A stretch of 15,382 bases of DNA from RYN-133 sp036497285. Its GTDB lineage: Bacteria > Actinomycetota > Actinomycetes > Mycobacteriales > Jatrophihabitantaceae. Of the stretch, positions 1-7,085 are shown piece after piece. Within the stretch, counting starts at the first letter, position 1, and every line of letters begins with the position of its first letter. The notes below the pieces were generated by a model. The model saw nothing but the letters and a program-made list of their open reading frames with translations. It was not told the origin of the DNA and made no database searches. The DNA lies in the NCBI GenBank assembly GCA_036497285.1, contig DASXJR010000072.1:1-15382 (forward strand). Direction: 5' to 3'. The translations under genes were made by a program, and so were the position numbers.

Positions 1-31
1 CCATTTCGCCAAGCCAAGGAGCAGGAACTCG

Positions 32-1084
32 ATGAGCAGGAAAATCGCCACAATCGTGACCACAGTCGGCATTGCCGTCGCGCTGTGTGTCAGTGGCTGC
101 TCGTCGAGTAAGAGCAAGTCCGCGGCCAGCAGCGGCGCGTCGGATACCGGCGCAGCCACCAACTCAGGCCAGAGCGTGAGTCTGGTCGAGTACTCGGTGC
201 CGAAACCCGCTTACGACGCGTTGAGCGCCGCGTTCAACAAGACCGCCGCGGGCAAGGGCGTCACCTTCAAGTCCTCCTACGGGGCCAGCGGCACGCAGAG
301 CAAGAATGTCTCGAGCGGGACGATCAAGGCCGACTACGTCGGATTCTCGGTCACACCGGACCTGACCAAACTCGTACCTGACCTGGTCGATCCGAGTTGG
401 AACTCCGGCGCCAACAAGGGCATCGTGTCCGACTCGGTGGTCGTGATCACCGTCCGCAAGGGCAACCCGCTGCACATCACCGGCTGGGACGACCTGATCA
501 AGCCCGGCGTCAAGATCGTCACGCCCGACCCGGCGTCGTCCGGATCGGCGAAGTGGAACCTGCTCGCCGCCTACGAACACGTCATCGCCGAGGGCGGCAC
601 CGAGGCGCAGGCGAAGGACTATCTGACGAAGTTCTTCAAGAATGTCGTGAGCAAGCCTTCGAGCGGGTCGGACGCCGCAGCCACCTTCGAGTCGGGCACC
701 GGCGATGCGCTGATCTCCTACGAGAGCGAAGCGATCACCGCCCGACAGAAGGGTGAGGATCTCGAATACATAGTCCCGAAGGAGTCGGTGCTGATCGAGA
801 CCCCGGCGGCGGTGACCAAGGACGCCTCACCGGCGGCGAAGAAGTTCCTCGACTTCGCCGAGAGCTCCGCCGGGCAGCAGATCGTCGCCTCGAACGGCTG
901 GCGCCCGGCCCTGCAGGGGGTCGACCCCGGGACGGTCAAGGGCGCGATGGACGAGTCGAATCCGTTCCCGCAGGTGCAGAAGCTGACGACCGTGTCGCAG
1001 CTCGGCGGGTGGGACAAGGTGAACGACGAGTTCTTCGGTGACCCCAACGGCATCGTCACCCAGATCGAAGGCTCCTCAGGGTGA
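32..1084 (+). CDS. sbp: Sulfate ABC transporter substrate-binding lipoprotein
   Basis: The 350-aa product is the extracytoplasmic sulfate (or thiosulfate) receptor that hands its ligand to the CysT/CysW permease. Seen: an N-terminal Lys/Arg pair, a hydrophobic stretch and a lipobox VSGC with the lipidated Cys at residue 23, followed by a Ser-rich linker. The mature part carries family motifs: a SYGASGTQSK segment near residues 80-90, and a PDPASSGSAKWNLLAAYEH segment near residues 165-185, typical of the sulfate-binding family. AAGGAG at 16-21 lies ten bases before the ATG, which supports this start. It is the first gene of the transporter operon in the window; the stop codon sits in the ribosome-binding region of the next gene, so translation is probably coupled. 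Specificity between sulfate and thiosulfate cannot be decided from the sequence. Confidence 0.93.
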   Translation: MSRKIATIVTTVGIAVALCVSGCSSSKSKSAASSGASDTGAATNSGQSVSLVEYSVPKPAYDALSAAFNKTAAGKGVTFKSSYGASGTQSKNVSSGTIKADYVGFSVTPDLTKLVPDLVDPSWNSGANKGIVSDSVVVITVRKGNPLHITGWDDLIKPGVKIVTPDPASSGSAKWNLLAAYEHVIAEGGTEAQAKDYLTKFFKNVVSKPSSGSDAAATFESGTGDALISYESEAITARQKGEDLEYIVPKESVLIETPAAVTKDASPAAKKFLDFAESSAGQQIVASNGWRPALQGVDPGTVKGAMDESNPFPQVQKLTTVSQLGGWDKVNDEFFGDPNGIVTQIEGSSG

Positions 1085-1091
1085 CATCACG

Positions 1092-1949
1092 ATGACCACC
1101 ATCGACGTCGCGCCTGCCGCGAGTGAACCCACTCGCGGCAGGCGCCGCCGCAAGGAGGGCGCCGGGCAACCGCTGGGCCTTGCCTCCGGAATCGGCCTCG
1201 GCACGGCGGTGCTCTGGCTGAGCCTGCTCGTGCTGATCCCGCTCGGCGCCACCGTCTCGCAGGGGTTCGAGAAGGGCTGGGCCGGCTTCCGGGACGCGAT
1301 CACGCAGCCGGCGGCGCTCGACGCGTTGCGGCTGACGATCACCAGCTCGCTGATCGTCACCGTGATCAACGCGGTCATGGGCACGCTCATCGCGTGGGTG
1401 CTCGTGCGCGACAACTTCCCCGGTAAGCGGATCATCGAGTTCGTCATCGACATCCCGTTCGCGCTGCCGACGATCGTCGCCGGACTCGTGCTGCTCGGTG
1501 TGTACGGAGCGGACAGCCCGGTGGGCATCAACTTGATGGGCACGCAGAAGGCGATCGTGCTCGCGTTGCTGTTCGTGACGCTGCCGTTTGTCGTGCGGTC
1601 CGTGCAGCCGGTGCTGCTGGCGCTCGACGTCGAGGCGGAGTCGGCCGCGTCGTGCCTCGGCGCTGGCCCGTGGACCACGTTCCGGCGGGTGGTACTGCCG
1701 TTGCTGCTTCCGGCGATCGCCTCGGGCGCTGCTCTCGCGTTCGCGCGGGCGATGGGCGAGTACGGCTCGGTGCTGCTGATTTCCGGTGGCCTCGCATCGA
1801 CGACCGTGTCGTCGATGCAGATCTTCCAGAAGCTGCAGAACTACGACTACGTCAGTGCGTCGGCGGTGGCCACGGTGCTCTTGCTGATCAGCCTGCTCGT
1901 GATCGTGATTCTGGACGTCCTGCAACGACGGGCGGCCCGTCGTGGATAG
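1092..1949 (+). CDS. cysT: Sulfate ABC transporter permease, CysT type
   Basis: The 285-aa inner-membrane permease is one half of the sulfate channel. An Arg-rich N-terminus (RGRRRRK) is followed by about six hydrophobic segments. The EAA loop that docks on the ATPase is visible as EAESAASCLGAGPWTTFRRV, followed by LPLLLPAI. An in-frame upstream ATG at 1038 lies inside sbp; I chose ATG 1092 because AGGGTG (1078-1083) is correctly spaced from it and the family does not carry the extra residues. Only seven bases separate it from sbp. Assignment as CysT rather than CysW rests on gene order (binding protein, T, W, A), which is the usual arrangement, and on its pairing with the next gene. Confidence 0.9.
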   Translation: MTTIDVAPAASEPTRGRRRRKEGAGQPLGLASGIGLGTAVLWLSLLVLIPLGATVSQGFEKGWAGFRDAITQPAALDALRLTITSSLIVTVINAVMGTLIAWVLVRDNFPGKRIIEFVIDIPFALPTIVAGLVLLGVYGADSPVGINLMGTQKAIVLALLFVTLPFVVRSVQPVLLALDVEAESAASCLGAGPWTTFRRVVLPLLLPAIASGAALAFARAMGEYGSVLLISGGLASTTVSSMQIFQKLQNYDYVSASAVATVLLLISLLVIVILDVLQRRAARRG

Positions 1950-2754
1950 CTCGAACCGTGCCAAGTACACGATGCGAGCGGTCGTCGTGCTCTACGTGGC
2001 GGTGCTTGTATTCGTCCCGATCATCGTCGTCACGTGGCGGACGTTCGAGGACGGACTGGGTGCGTTCTGGAGCGCGATCAGCTCCGAGCAGGCCGTCACC
2101 GCCTTCCGGCTCACGATCGAGATCGCCGTTGCTGCGGTCGTCATCAACACCGTGTTCGGCGTCGGAGTGGCGCTGCTCATCTCGCGGTACCGGTTCGCCG
2201 GCCGTCGGCTGCTCGGCGCGCTGACCGACCTGTCGGTCTCTGTGTCGCCGATCGTTGTGGGCTTGGCGCTGATCCTCGTGTACGGACCGTACAACGGGAT
2301 CTTCGGCAAATCGCTCGCGGCAAACGGGTTCCAGGTCATCTACTCGTTGCCAGGAATGATCATGGCCACGGCCTTCGTCTCGCTGCCGTTGGTCATGCGC
2401 TCGGTGTTGCCGGTGCTCGACGAGGAAGGCATCGAGCAGGAGCAGGCCGCGAAGGTGCTCGGTGCGAGCGCACTGCAGCGGTTCCGTCGGATCACGATGC
2501 CGACGATCCGTCCCGCGCTGGCCTACGGCATCGTGCTCAGCCTGGCGCGCTGCATCGGTGAGTTCGGTGCGGTGAAGGTCGTCTCGGGCAACATCAGCGG
2601 CGCGGGCCAGACCATGACCGCCACTTTGCTCATCGACGAGCGCAGTCAACAGCTGGAACAGGGCACCTACCAGCTCGCGTTCGTCCTCATCCTCATCACC
2701 GTGGCAGCGATCGCGTTCGTGTCGTTCCGGCGCGGAAAGGAAAAAGTGGCATGA
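1942..2754 (+). CDS. cysW: Sulfate ABC transporter permease, CysW type
   Basis: The 270-aa second permease subunit forms the membrane channel with CysT. It begins at a GTG that overlaps the cysT stop by eight bases, which points to translational coupling. An internal ATG at 1972 is the alternative start. Several transmembrane segments are evident, and the EAA loop reads EQEQAAKVLGASALQRFRRITMP, a good match to binding-protein-dependent permeases. The C-terminus is Lys/Arg-rich (RRGKEKVA). The last codons contain a GGAAAGG sequence that serves as a ribosome-binding site for a downstream ATG at 2751, whose ATGA overlaps the cysW stop. The T/W assignment is by position. Confidence 0.9.
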   Translation: MDSSNRAKYTMRAVVVLYVAVLVFVPIIVVTWRTFEDGLGAFWSAISSEQAVTAFRLTIEIAVAAVVINTVFGVGVALLISRYRFAGRRLLGALTDLSVSVSPIVVGLALILVYGPYNGIFGKSLAANGFQVIYSLPGMIMATAFVSLPLVMRSVLPVLDEEGIEQEQAAKVLGASALQRFRRITMPTIRPALAYGIVLSLARCIGEFGAVKVVSGNISGAGQTMTATLLIDERSQQLEQGTYQLAFVLILITVAAIAFVSFRRGKEKVA

Positions 2755-2819
2755 GAACCGGAGTAAACGCTCATCGGGCGCTTCGCGGGGCCGGTACCGA
2801 ACGATGGTTGCGCGCATGA
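2751..2819 (+). CDS. 22-codon mini-ORF bridging cysW and cysA (possible coupling peptide)
   Basis: ATG at 2751 overlaps the cysW stop as ATGA. The reading frame runs 22 codons and stops at TGA 2817-2819, which again overlaps the cysA ATG at 2816 as ATGA. A GGAAAGG sequence (2734-2740) lies ten bases upstream of the first ATG, whereas the cysA start itself has no recognisable ribosome-binding site. The peptide is Arg-rich, contains no cysteine and resembles nothing I recognise. The simplest reading is a termination-reinitiation bridge that carries ribosomes from cysW to cysA; a chance ORF is the alternative. Confidence 0.45.
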   Translation: MRTGVNAHRALRGAGTERWLRA

Positions 2820-3751
2820 GTATCGAGGTCACCGGAATCGGTAAGAGGTTCGGCGAGTTCGTCGCCCTCGACGACGTCGACATGAACGTGAAGAGCGGCC
2901 AACTGACGGCGCTGCTCGGCCCCAGCGGCGGCGGGAAGTCGACCCTGCTGCGCATCATCGGCGGCCTCGAGTCGCCCGACGAGGGCGAGGTGCGCATCGA
3001 CGGCCGCGAGATCACCGGGGTGCCGGCCCGGCGGCGCAACGTCGGATTCGTCTTCCAGCACTACGCCGCGTTCAAGCACCTGTCCGTGTTCCGCAACGTC
3101 GCGTTCGGCCTCGAGATCCGCAAGCGGAGCAAGGCCGAGATCCGCAACCGGGTGCATGAACTGCTCGAACTGGTGCACCTCGAGCAGTTCGCCGACCGGC
3201 TGCCGGCGCAACTTTCCGGCGGCCAGCGGCAGCGCATGGCGTTGGCTCGTGCGCTCGCCGTGGAGCCGTCCGTCCTGCTGCTGGACGAGCCGTTCGGCGC
3301 CCTGGACGCGAAGGTGCGGCGGGAACTGCGTGACTGGCTGCGCCGGCTGCACGACGAGGTGCACGTGACCACGGTCTTCGTCACACACGACCAGGAAGAA
3401 GCCCTCGAGGTCTCGGACGAGATCGTCGTCATCAACCAAGGACGCATCGAGCAGGTCGGCTCGCCGGCAGAGCTCTACGACAAGCCGGCCAACGACTTCG
3501 TCATGGAGTTCCTGGGCCCGGTCACCACACTCGGCGGACGGATGATCCGCCCGCACGATGTCGAGATCTTCAACCGGCAGAACGACGGCACTGTCCCGGC
3601 CAGCGTCGAGCGCATGCAGCGGATCGGCTTCGAGGTGCGCGCGGAACTGCAGATCGGCGACGAACGGCCATGGGCGCAGCTCACCCGCGGCCAGGCCGAA
3701 GGCCTCGAGCTCACCGAAGGGGCGAAGGTCTGGGTCCGAGCAGCCGGCTGA
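2816..3751 (+). CDS. cysA: Sulfate ABC transporter ATP-binding protein
   Basis: The 311-aa cytoplasmic ATPase powers sulfate import. From ATG 2816: Walker A GPSGGGKST at residues 35-43, Q-loop Gln81, signature LSGGQ at 133-137, Walker B VLLLDEP at 153-159, D-loop GALD, and the switch His191 in FVTHDQEEA. A C-terminal TOBE-like part includes GRMIRPHDVEIF, which is usual in CysA. An in-frame ATG at 2804 would add four residues (MVAR); I prefer 2816 because family members start with MSIEV-like residues and because the mini-ORF stop overlaps this codon. It is the last gene of the transport operon; the next gene starts 147 bases downstream. Confidence 0.92.
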   Translation: MSIEVTGIGKRFGEFVALDDVDMNVKSGQLTALLGPSGGGKSTLLRIIGGLESPDEGEVRIDGREITGVPARRRNVGFVFQHYAAFKHLSVFRNVAFGLEIRKRSKAEIRNRVHELLELVHLEQFADRLPAQLSGGQRQRMALARALAVEPSVLLLDEPFGALDAKVRRELRDWLRRLHDEVHVTTVFVTHDQEEALEVSDEIVVINQGRIEQVGSPAELYDKPANDFVMEFLGPVTTLGGRMIRPHDVEIFNRQNDGTVPASVERMQRIGFEVRAELQIGDERPWAQLTRGQAEGLELTEGAKVWVRAAG

Positions 3752-3787
3752 TCTCCGCGGTGATGATCAGCTTTTCCTCTGGAATGG

Positions 3788-3810
3788 TCGGTTTTGAGCG
3801 GCGAAACCGA
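3788..3810. repeat. Inverted repeat after cysA (7-bp arms)
   Basis: TCGGTTT (3788-3794) and AAACCGA (3804-3810) are perfect reverse complements separated by nine bases. It lies 37 bases past the cysA stop and about 90 bases before the Rrf2-type gene. There is no T-run after it, so it is either a weak terminator for the sulfate operon or an operator for the regulator downstream. Confidence 0.5.
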
Positions 3811-3867
3811 ACATCGTGGAGGAAAACCTGATCGACTCGGCGGCGCACGTGTAGGGGGCGCTCACGG

Positions 3868-3893
3868 CATTCTCCTGAATTTCTGGGAGAATG
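3868..3893. promoter_or_regulatory. Palindrome overlapping the start region of the Rrf2-type gene
   Basis: CATTCTCC (3868-3875) and GGAGAATG (3886-3893) form perfect 8-bp arms around a ten-base spacer. The right arm contains the ribosome-binding sequence GGGAGA (3885-3890) and also a GAGAAT box six bases before the GTG start at 3899. A protein bound here, or a hairpin in the mRNA, would block expression of the gene. Autorepression is common for Rrf2 regulators; that this is the operator is inference. Confidence 0.5.
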
Positions 3894-3898
3894 GTCGG

Positions 3899-4354
3899 GT
3901 GCAGATCTCGGCCAAGTCGGACTATGCCATTCGTGCCCTGCTGAACCTGGCCGCACACGAGCCGGATCTGGTGAAGGTCGACGTGATCGTTCGCGAGCAG
4001 CGCCTGCCCCGAAAGTTCGTCGAGGCGATCCTCGGTGAATTGCGCCGCGCGTCGATCGTGCGGAGCCAACGCGGCGCCGAGGGCGGGTACGCGCTCGCCC
4101 GGCCGTCCAGCGAGATCACGCTGGGTGCGGTGATCCGTGCCGTGGACGGACCGCTGGCCGAGGTGCGCGGGCTGCGTCCGCACGAGACGACCTACGAAGG
4201 CGTCGCCGAACACCTGCCGGCCGTGTGGATCGCGGTGCGCACCAGCCTGCGCCGCGTGCTGGACGAGACGACGCTCGCGCAGGTGCTCAGCGGCAAGCTG
4301 CCAGGTCACGTCAAGCGGATGGTCGAAGAGCCCGACGCGTGGCTGCCGCGCTGA
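3899..4354 (+). CDS. Rrf2-family transcriptional regulator (cysteine-free)
   Basis: The 151-aa product is a winged-helix DNA-binding regulator. It begins MQISAKSDYAIRALLNLA, the classic Rrf2 N-terminus; helix-turn-helix residues lie around 28-52 (RLPRKFVEAILGELRRASIV) and the wing is GAEGGYALARP at 59-69. The reading frame is open further upstream, but GTG 3899 fits both the family start and GGGAGA at 3885-3890. There are no cysteines anywhere, so it cannot hold an iron-sulfur cluster as IscR or NsrR do; it is closer in that respect to CymR, the cysteine-metabolism repressor. Its position directly after a sulfate transporter supports a role in sulfur control, but that is inference. The macrodomain gene follows after seven bases. 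Confidence 0.85.
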   Translation: MQISAKSDYAIRALLNLAAHEPDLVKVDVIVREQRLPRKFVEAILGELRRASIVRSQRGAEGGYALARPSSEITLGAVIRAVDGPLAEVRGLRPHETTYEGVAEHLPAVWIAVRTSLRRVLDETTLAQVLSGKLPGHVKRMVEEPDAWLPR

Positions 4355-4361
4355 GCCAGCC

Positions 4362-4862
4362 ATGAAGCTGGAAGTGCACCAGGGCGACATCACCAGGTTG
4401 CCTGTCGATGCCGTCGTCAACGCCGCCAACTCGTCGCTCTACGGCGGCGGGGGAGTCGATGGCGCGATCCACCGGGTCGGCGGACCGCAGATTCTGGCCG
4501 AATGCCGCCGGCTGCGCACGTCCACCCACCGCGCGGGGCTCTCGGTCGGCGACGCCGTCGCCACGACGGCGGGACGGCTGAACGCGCGCTGGGTGATCCA
4601 CACGGTGGGGCCGATCTACGGCCGCGGCACGCGCGAGCACCTGCAGTCGTGTTACCGCAGCAGCCTTGCCGTTGCCCGCGAACTCGGCGCGCAGACGGTG
4701 GCCTTCCCGCTCATCTCGGCCGGTGCCTACCGCTGGCCGATCGACGATGCGATCACGGTTGCCTGTCAGGAGATCGCAGCCGCCCCGAACGACGGAACCG
4801 CCACGCTGGTGCTGTTCAGCTCGGCCGCCTACCGGCATGCCCAGAAGGTCATCGGATCGTGA
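4362..4862 (+). CDS. Macrodomain protein, YmdB-like ADP-ribose hydrolase
   Basis: The 166-aa single-domain macro protein is predicted to hydrolyse O-acetyl-ADP-ribose or remove ADP-ribose from proteins. Visible motifs: GDIT at residues 8-11, NAAN at 20-23, GGGGVDGAI at 28-36, HTVGPIYGRG around 80-89 and PLISAGAYRWP around 116-126. Asn23 and Asp33 align with the functional Asn25 and Asp35 of E. coli YmdB. The length matches stand-alone bacterial macrodomains. The frame is open further upstream, but ATG 4362 sits right after the Rrf2 stop and gives the canonical N-terminus MKLEVHQGDIT. No clear ribosome-binding site is present, so coupling with the preceding gene is likely. Substrate is not determinable here. 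Confidence 0.88.
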   Translation: MKLEVHQGDITRLPVDAVVNAANSSLYGGGGVDGAIHRVGGPQILAECRRLRTSTHRAGLSVGDAVATTAGRLNARWVIHTVGPIYGRGTREHLQSCYRSSLAVARELGAQTVAFPLISAGAYRWPIDDAITVACQEIAAAPNDGTATLVLFSSAAYRHAQKVIGS

Positions 4863-4882
4863 CCTCGTCCGTTTTGCGGAGT

Positions 4883-4888
4883 TAGGCT
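4883..4888 (+). promoter_or_regulatory. Putative -10 box for a leaderless transcript
   Basis: TAGGCT matches TANNNT and ends six bases before the GTG at 4895, the spacing typical of actinobacterial leaderless mRNAs. A weak GGAG/TTAGG ribosome-binding sequence overlaps the same bases, so conventional initiation is the alternative. Confidence 0.35.
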
Positions 4889-4894
4889 GGCCGC

Positions 4895-5761
4895 GTGGGT
4901 CGGCGGCAGTTCTCCGGGACCGAACCGCTGGTCGGCGAGATCGTCGGCCTGCGGACGTTCCGTGTCGATGAGTCAGGACTGCTGTTGCCGCTCTACTGCG
5001 ACCGCGCCTGGTACGACGGGGTCAACACCGCCGAGTGCGTGCCGCCGGTCGGTCGTGACCGGCCCGAGCACCCGGTCGTGGCGCCCGGGTGCGAGTGCGG
5101 CTTTTACGCTTACGGGTCCGTTGCGGCTGCGGCCCGCAACCGGCAGACCCGGTTCGTCCAGGCGGTCGTGTCGTGCTGGGGACGGGTGGTCGCCGGGACG
5201 CAGGGCGTGCGCTGCCAGTACGCACGGATCGACGCGCTCTGGTTCGGGGCCAAGATCCCGAAGTGGGTGCGCGCCCGGGTCGCGGCACGCTACCCGAGCG
5301 CGTGCATCTATGCCGACCGCGACGCGATGCTCGCCGAGCACCCGCTCTCGGCGCTGCCGTGCTACGAACGCCCGCCACATTTCGCCGTCGCCGGACGGAT
5401 CGTGCTGGCGCTCTTCGCCGGCGGCCTGCTCACGCTCGGGATGGTGCCCCGGGCGTGGCTGACCGGACCGCTGCTCGGCGCCTGGTGGACGGGCCTGGCG
5501 TGGCTGGCGGTGACCGCGCTCGCGGCCGCCGCGATGCCCCGGGTGCGCGGGCGGGCCGCGGCGACGATGCTCGTCGTGATCGTGCTGGCTTGGCTCGTGG
5601 CGCCGATGTTCGGGCTCTACGGCTGGCTGCTGCGCCTGCCGGTCTTGCGGGCCGCGTTGGTCGCGGGCGGCGGCTTTCTGCTCACCCTGCGGCCCGGCTA
5701 TTTTCCGGTCGTGCACGGTCCCGCCGAGCGGACTTTCTGCGGCGTGCGGCCGTCCTCCTAA
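4895..5761 (+). CDS. Unrecognised Cys-containing protein with C-terminal membrane region
   Basis: The 288-aa product has two parts. Residues 1-160 form a soluble domain with GLRTFRVDESGLLLPLY, then APGCECGFYAYGS (Cys66, Cys68) and a region of WGRVVAGTQGVRCQYARI; I have the impression of a recurring actinobacterial hypothetical domain but cannot name a function. Residues about 165-263 contain four hydrophobic segments (near 165-184, 192-213, 222-240, 242-263), so the C-terminus is an integral membrane region. The CxCG pair and further cysteines (35, 48, 94, 107, 137, 156) could bind metal or be redox active. The start GTG is supported by a TANNNT box six bases before it. It is likely a separate transcription unit from the macrodomain gene, 32 bases upstream. 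Confidence 0.7.
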   Translation: MGRRQFSGTEPLVGEIVGLRTFRVDESGLLLPLYCDRAWYDGVNTAECVPPVGRDRPEHPVVAPGCECGFYAYGSVAAAARNRQTRFVQAVVSCWGRVVAGTQGVRCQYARIDALWFGAKIPKWVRARVAARYPSACIYADRDAMLAEHPLSALPCYERPPHFAVAGRIVLALFAGGLLTLGMVPRAWLTGPLLGAWWTGLAWLAVTALAAAAMPRVRGRAAATMLVVIVLAWLVAPMFGLYGWLLRLPVLRAALVAGGGFLLTLRPGYFPVVHGPAERTFCGVRPSS

Positions 5762-5764
5762 GAT
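5759..5764 (+). promoter_or_regulatory. Putative -10 box for leaderless pepR transcript
   Basis: TAAGAT matches TANNNT and is followed by exactly six bases and then the ATG at 5771. No ribosome-binding sequence precedes that ATG, which fits leaderless initiation. The box overlaps the stop codon of the preceding gene. Confidence 0.45.
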
Positions 5765-5770
5765 TGCCGG

Positions 5771-7075
5771 ATGACCTCAGGCCGCGCCGTTACCCGACGG
5801 CTGGACGCGACGGGCGGCGGTGACATCACACGTACCGTGTTGCCCGACGGTCTGCGCATCGTCACCGAGGCGATGCCCGGCGTCCGCAGTGTCAGCGTCG
5901 GAGTGTGGGTGCCGGTCGGATCCCGCGACGAGATGCCCAGCCTCGCCGGTACCAGCCACTTCCTCGAACACCTGTTGTTCAAAGGCACCGACACCCGTAC
6001 GGCCCTCGACATCGCGTCGGCCATGGACGCCGTCGGCGGCGAGTTCAACGCGTTCACCGAGAAGGAGCACACCTGCTTCTACGCGACGGTGCTCGACCGC
6101 GACCTGCCGCTGGCCATCGACATCATCAGCGACGTCGTGCTGCACGCGACCGTCACCGCGCAGGACGTCGACGTCGAACGCAGCGTGGTGCTCGAGGAGA
6201 TCGCCATGCGCGACGACGACCCCGCCGACCTCGTGTTCGACGAGTTCGCCGCGGCGCTCTACGGCGACACCCCGCTCGGCCGGGCGATCCTCGGCACGGT
6301 GGACTCGATCGGCAAGCTGACCCGCGCCCAGGTACGCGGCTACTACACACGCCGGTACCGCCCCGGCGAGATGGTGGTGTCGGTGGCGGGCAACCTCGAC
6401 CACACGCAGGTGCAGCGGCAGGTGCGCCGCACGTTCGACGGTGCTCCCACCGAGGCGCGCCCGCTGTCAAGGCGTGCGGCGCCGACGCCGAAGCCCGCCC
6501 GTCCCGTCTCGGTCGTCGGGGTCGACTCCGAGCAGGCGAACCTGCTGCTCGGCATGTACGGGCTGTCGCGGCACGACCCGCGCCGGTTCGCGGTGGGCGT
6601 GTTGTCCGCGGCACTCGGCGGCGGGATGAGTTCGCGACTTTTCCAGCGCATCCGCGAGGAGCGTGGGTTGGCGTACTCGGTGTACTCGTACACGCAGGGC
6701 TACGACGACACAGGCCAGTTCGGCGTCTACGCCGGCTGCCAGCCGGGCAAGGCGGACGAGGTGCTCGGCCTGATGCGCACCGAACTCGACCTTGCCGCCG
6801 CCGGTGGGCTGACCCCGGCCGAGATCGAGCGCGGCAAGGGACAGATGCGCGGCAGCGTGGTGCTGGGCCTCGAGGACTCCGGCGCCCGGATGACCCGCAT
6901 CGGCAAGAGCGAGCTCTGCTACGGCGAGGTGCCAGGCCTCGACCAGCTGCTCACCAAGATTGACGCGGTGACGGCGTCCGATGTCGCCGAGGTGGCCGCG
7001 GACCTTCTCACCCGCCCGCGTTGCCTCACCGTGGCGGGCCCGTTCGACGAACACGACTTCGACGGTGCCGTTTGA
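5771..7075 (+). CDS. pepR: M16 family zinc metallopeptidase (PepR type)
   Basis: The 434-aa processing-peptidase-like enzyme is related to mitochondrial processing peptidase and the mycobacterial PepR. The inverted zinc motif HFLEH is at residues 63-67 (His63, His67 ligands, Glu66 catalytic), and the third ligand is in ERSVVLEEI around Glu142/143. The second half has the substrate-binding signature GGGMSSRLFQRIREERGLAYSVYSY near 283-307. Length is normal for the family. The gene lies ten bases upstream of dapB, an arrangement found in many actinobacteria. The reading frame is intact and starts at the ATG that follows a TANNNT box. The physiological substrate is unknown. Confidence 0.9.
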   Translation: MTSGRAVTRRLDATGGGDITRTVLPDGLRIVTEAMPGVRSVSVGVWVPVGSRDEMPSLAGTSHFLEHLLFKGTDTRTALDIASAMDAVGGEFNAFTEKEHTCFYATVLDRDLPLAIDIISDVVLHATVTAQDVDVERSVVLEEIAMRDDDPADLVFDEFAAALYGDTPLGRAILGTVDSIGKLTRAQVRGYYTRRYRPGEMVVSVAGNLDHTQVQRQVRRTFDGAPTEARPLSRRAAPTPKPARPVSVVGVDSEQANLLLGMYGLSRHDPRRFAVGVLSAALGGGMSSRLFQRIREERGLAYSVYSYTQGYDDTGQFGVYAGCQPGKADEVLGLMRTELDLAAAGGLTPAEIERGKGQMRGSVVLGLEDSGARMTRIGKSELCYGEVPGLDQLLTKIDAVTASDVAEVAADLLTRPRCLTVAGPFDEHDFDGAV

Positions 7076-7085
7076 TGGGACAGCG

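Noticed and set aside
1056..1970. Long minus-strand open frame opposite cysT
   Set aside because: It is Arg/His/Gln-rich, has no motif, and covers a clear permease gene on the plus strand; such frames arise from high-GC codon bias. The same applies to the long minus frames opposite cysW, cysA, pepR and dapB.
5905..6963. 352-codon plus-strand frame inside the M16 peptidase
   Set aside because: Extremely rich in Arg, Pro and His with no domain; it is the out-of-frame reading of pepR, whose motifs are intact in the other frame.
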